DNA of 50,281 nt from Candidatus Cloacimonadota bacterium (GTDB lineage Bacteria > Cloacimonadota > Cloacimonadia > Cloacimonadales > WRIO01): positions 1 through 50,281 of the forward strand of contig JAKPKU010000103.1 of assembly GCA_029553545.1 (NCBI GenBank). Direction: 5' to 3'. Both the position numbers and the translations under genes were made by a program. This document shows positions 50,227-50,281 of the stretch, piece after piece. The notes under the pieces are model-generated. The model did not search any database. It was not told the DNA's origin and saw only the letters and a list, made by a program, of their open reading frames with translations. Position 1 is the first letter of the stretch. Each line of letters starts with the position of its first letter.

Positions 50227-50281
50227 ATGAAAACTGGAGGAAATCGCTATGGAACGCATCGAGTAATCGAGCCAAAAGGGG
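50227..50281 (+). CDS. kdd: probable L-erythro-3,5-diaminohexanoate dehydrogenase, N-terminus only
   Basis: Eighteen codons from ATG at 50227 run off the window: MKTGGNRYGTHRVIEPKG. The phrase YGTHRVIEPKG is, as I recall, the conserved start of Kdd, the enzyme that oxidises 3,5-diaminohexanoate in lysine fermentation; the gene was first identified with the help of Candidatus Cloacimonas acidaminovorans. An ideal AAGGAGGT ribosome-binding site suggests strong expression. The call rests on a short segment, so it should be confirmed from the downstream sequence, where kce, kal, kat and the aminomutase genes would be expected. Confidence 0.55.
   Translation, partial: MKTGGNRYGTHRVIEPKG

Overview
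The window is AT-rich DNA from a Gram-negative, anaerobic, amino-acid-fermenting bacterium, most probably a member of Cloacimonadota (relatives of Candidatus Cloacimonas). This is inferred from the gene families only. The clues are: lipoproteins and Sec-exported TPR proteins; histidine ammonia-lyase, arginine deiminase and, at the right edge, the apparent start of the lysine-fermentation gene kdd; an orphan NuoE/NuoF pair; many peptidases; and family combinations such as DUF2851, a TIGR03960/DUF2344 radical SAM fusion and an FHA-ABCG transporter that are common in the Bacteroidota/Cloacimonadota neighbourhood.

Layout. 1-2969 (minus): an operon of glycosyltransferase, surE, pcm, a cyclic-nucleotide-binding-domain protein and a truncated AI-2E-type permease. 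3762-12427 (plus): two tandem UDP-GlcNAc 2-epimerase paralogues, hutH, a large TPR lipoprotein, an EcfT-like membrane protein, truA, a CAU-anticodon tRNA and map. 12424-13698 (minus): a Wzx/MATE-type flippase. 14458-18231 (plus): exported TPR protein, Ig-like lipoprotein, tpiA and serS, closed by a terminator. 18868-22385: a DEDDh exonuclease with an apparently leaderless promoter, a convergent P-loop ATPase, a secreted beta-propeller protein followed by an internally deleted DUF5131 remnant, and a CI/LexA-type repressor.

22434-41002 is a near-continuous minus-strand run of 18 genes, many overlapping: gpsA, an aldolase, csp, ygiQ-type rSAM, dapB, dapF, a RodZ-like HTH protein, TIGR03960 rSAM, EndoQ-like nuclease, pepP, coaD, queC, DUF2851, the TerB/FHA/ABCG transporter, an HMA protein, a cupin and an M42 aminopeptidase. 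It mixes cell-envelope, cofactor, tRNA-modification, DNA-repair and peptide-catabolism functions. 41003-50281 holds an unknown ORF embedded among repeats, an orphan MobB-Cys protein with a GerW protein, an M14 carboxypeptidase, arcA, a small exported protein, a DUF975 membrane protein, nuoE-nuoF, and divergently the first 18 codons of a probable kdd.

The least explained material is non-coding. A ~170-bp repeat (family R) occurs three times (18573-18743, 46400-46570, and inverted at 41123-41287). A ~90-bp stem-loop-rich repeat (family B) occurs three times (3342-3431, 14051-14140, and inverted at 41409-41492), each time in a large gap between divergent genes. A short GAGC-NNN-GCTC hairpin motif (family A) occurs twice (18452-18478, 42101-42127). 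R, B and A all meet around the unknown ORF at 41509-42090. Promoters are unusually easy to read: a perfect TTGACA -35 element sits upstream of about a dozen transcription units.
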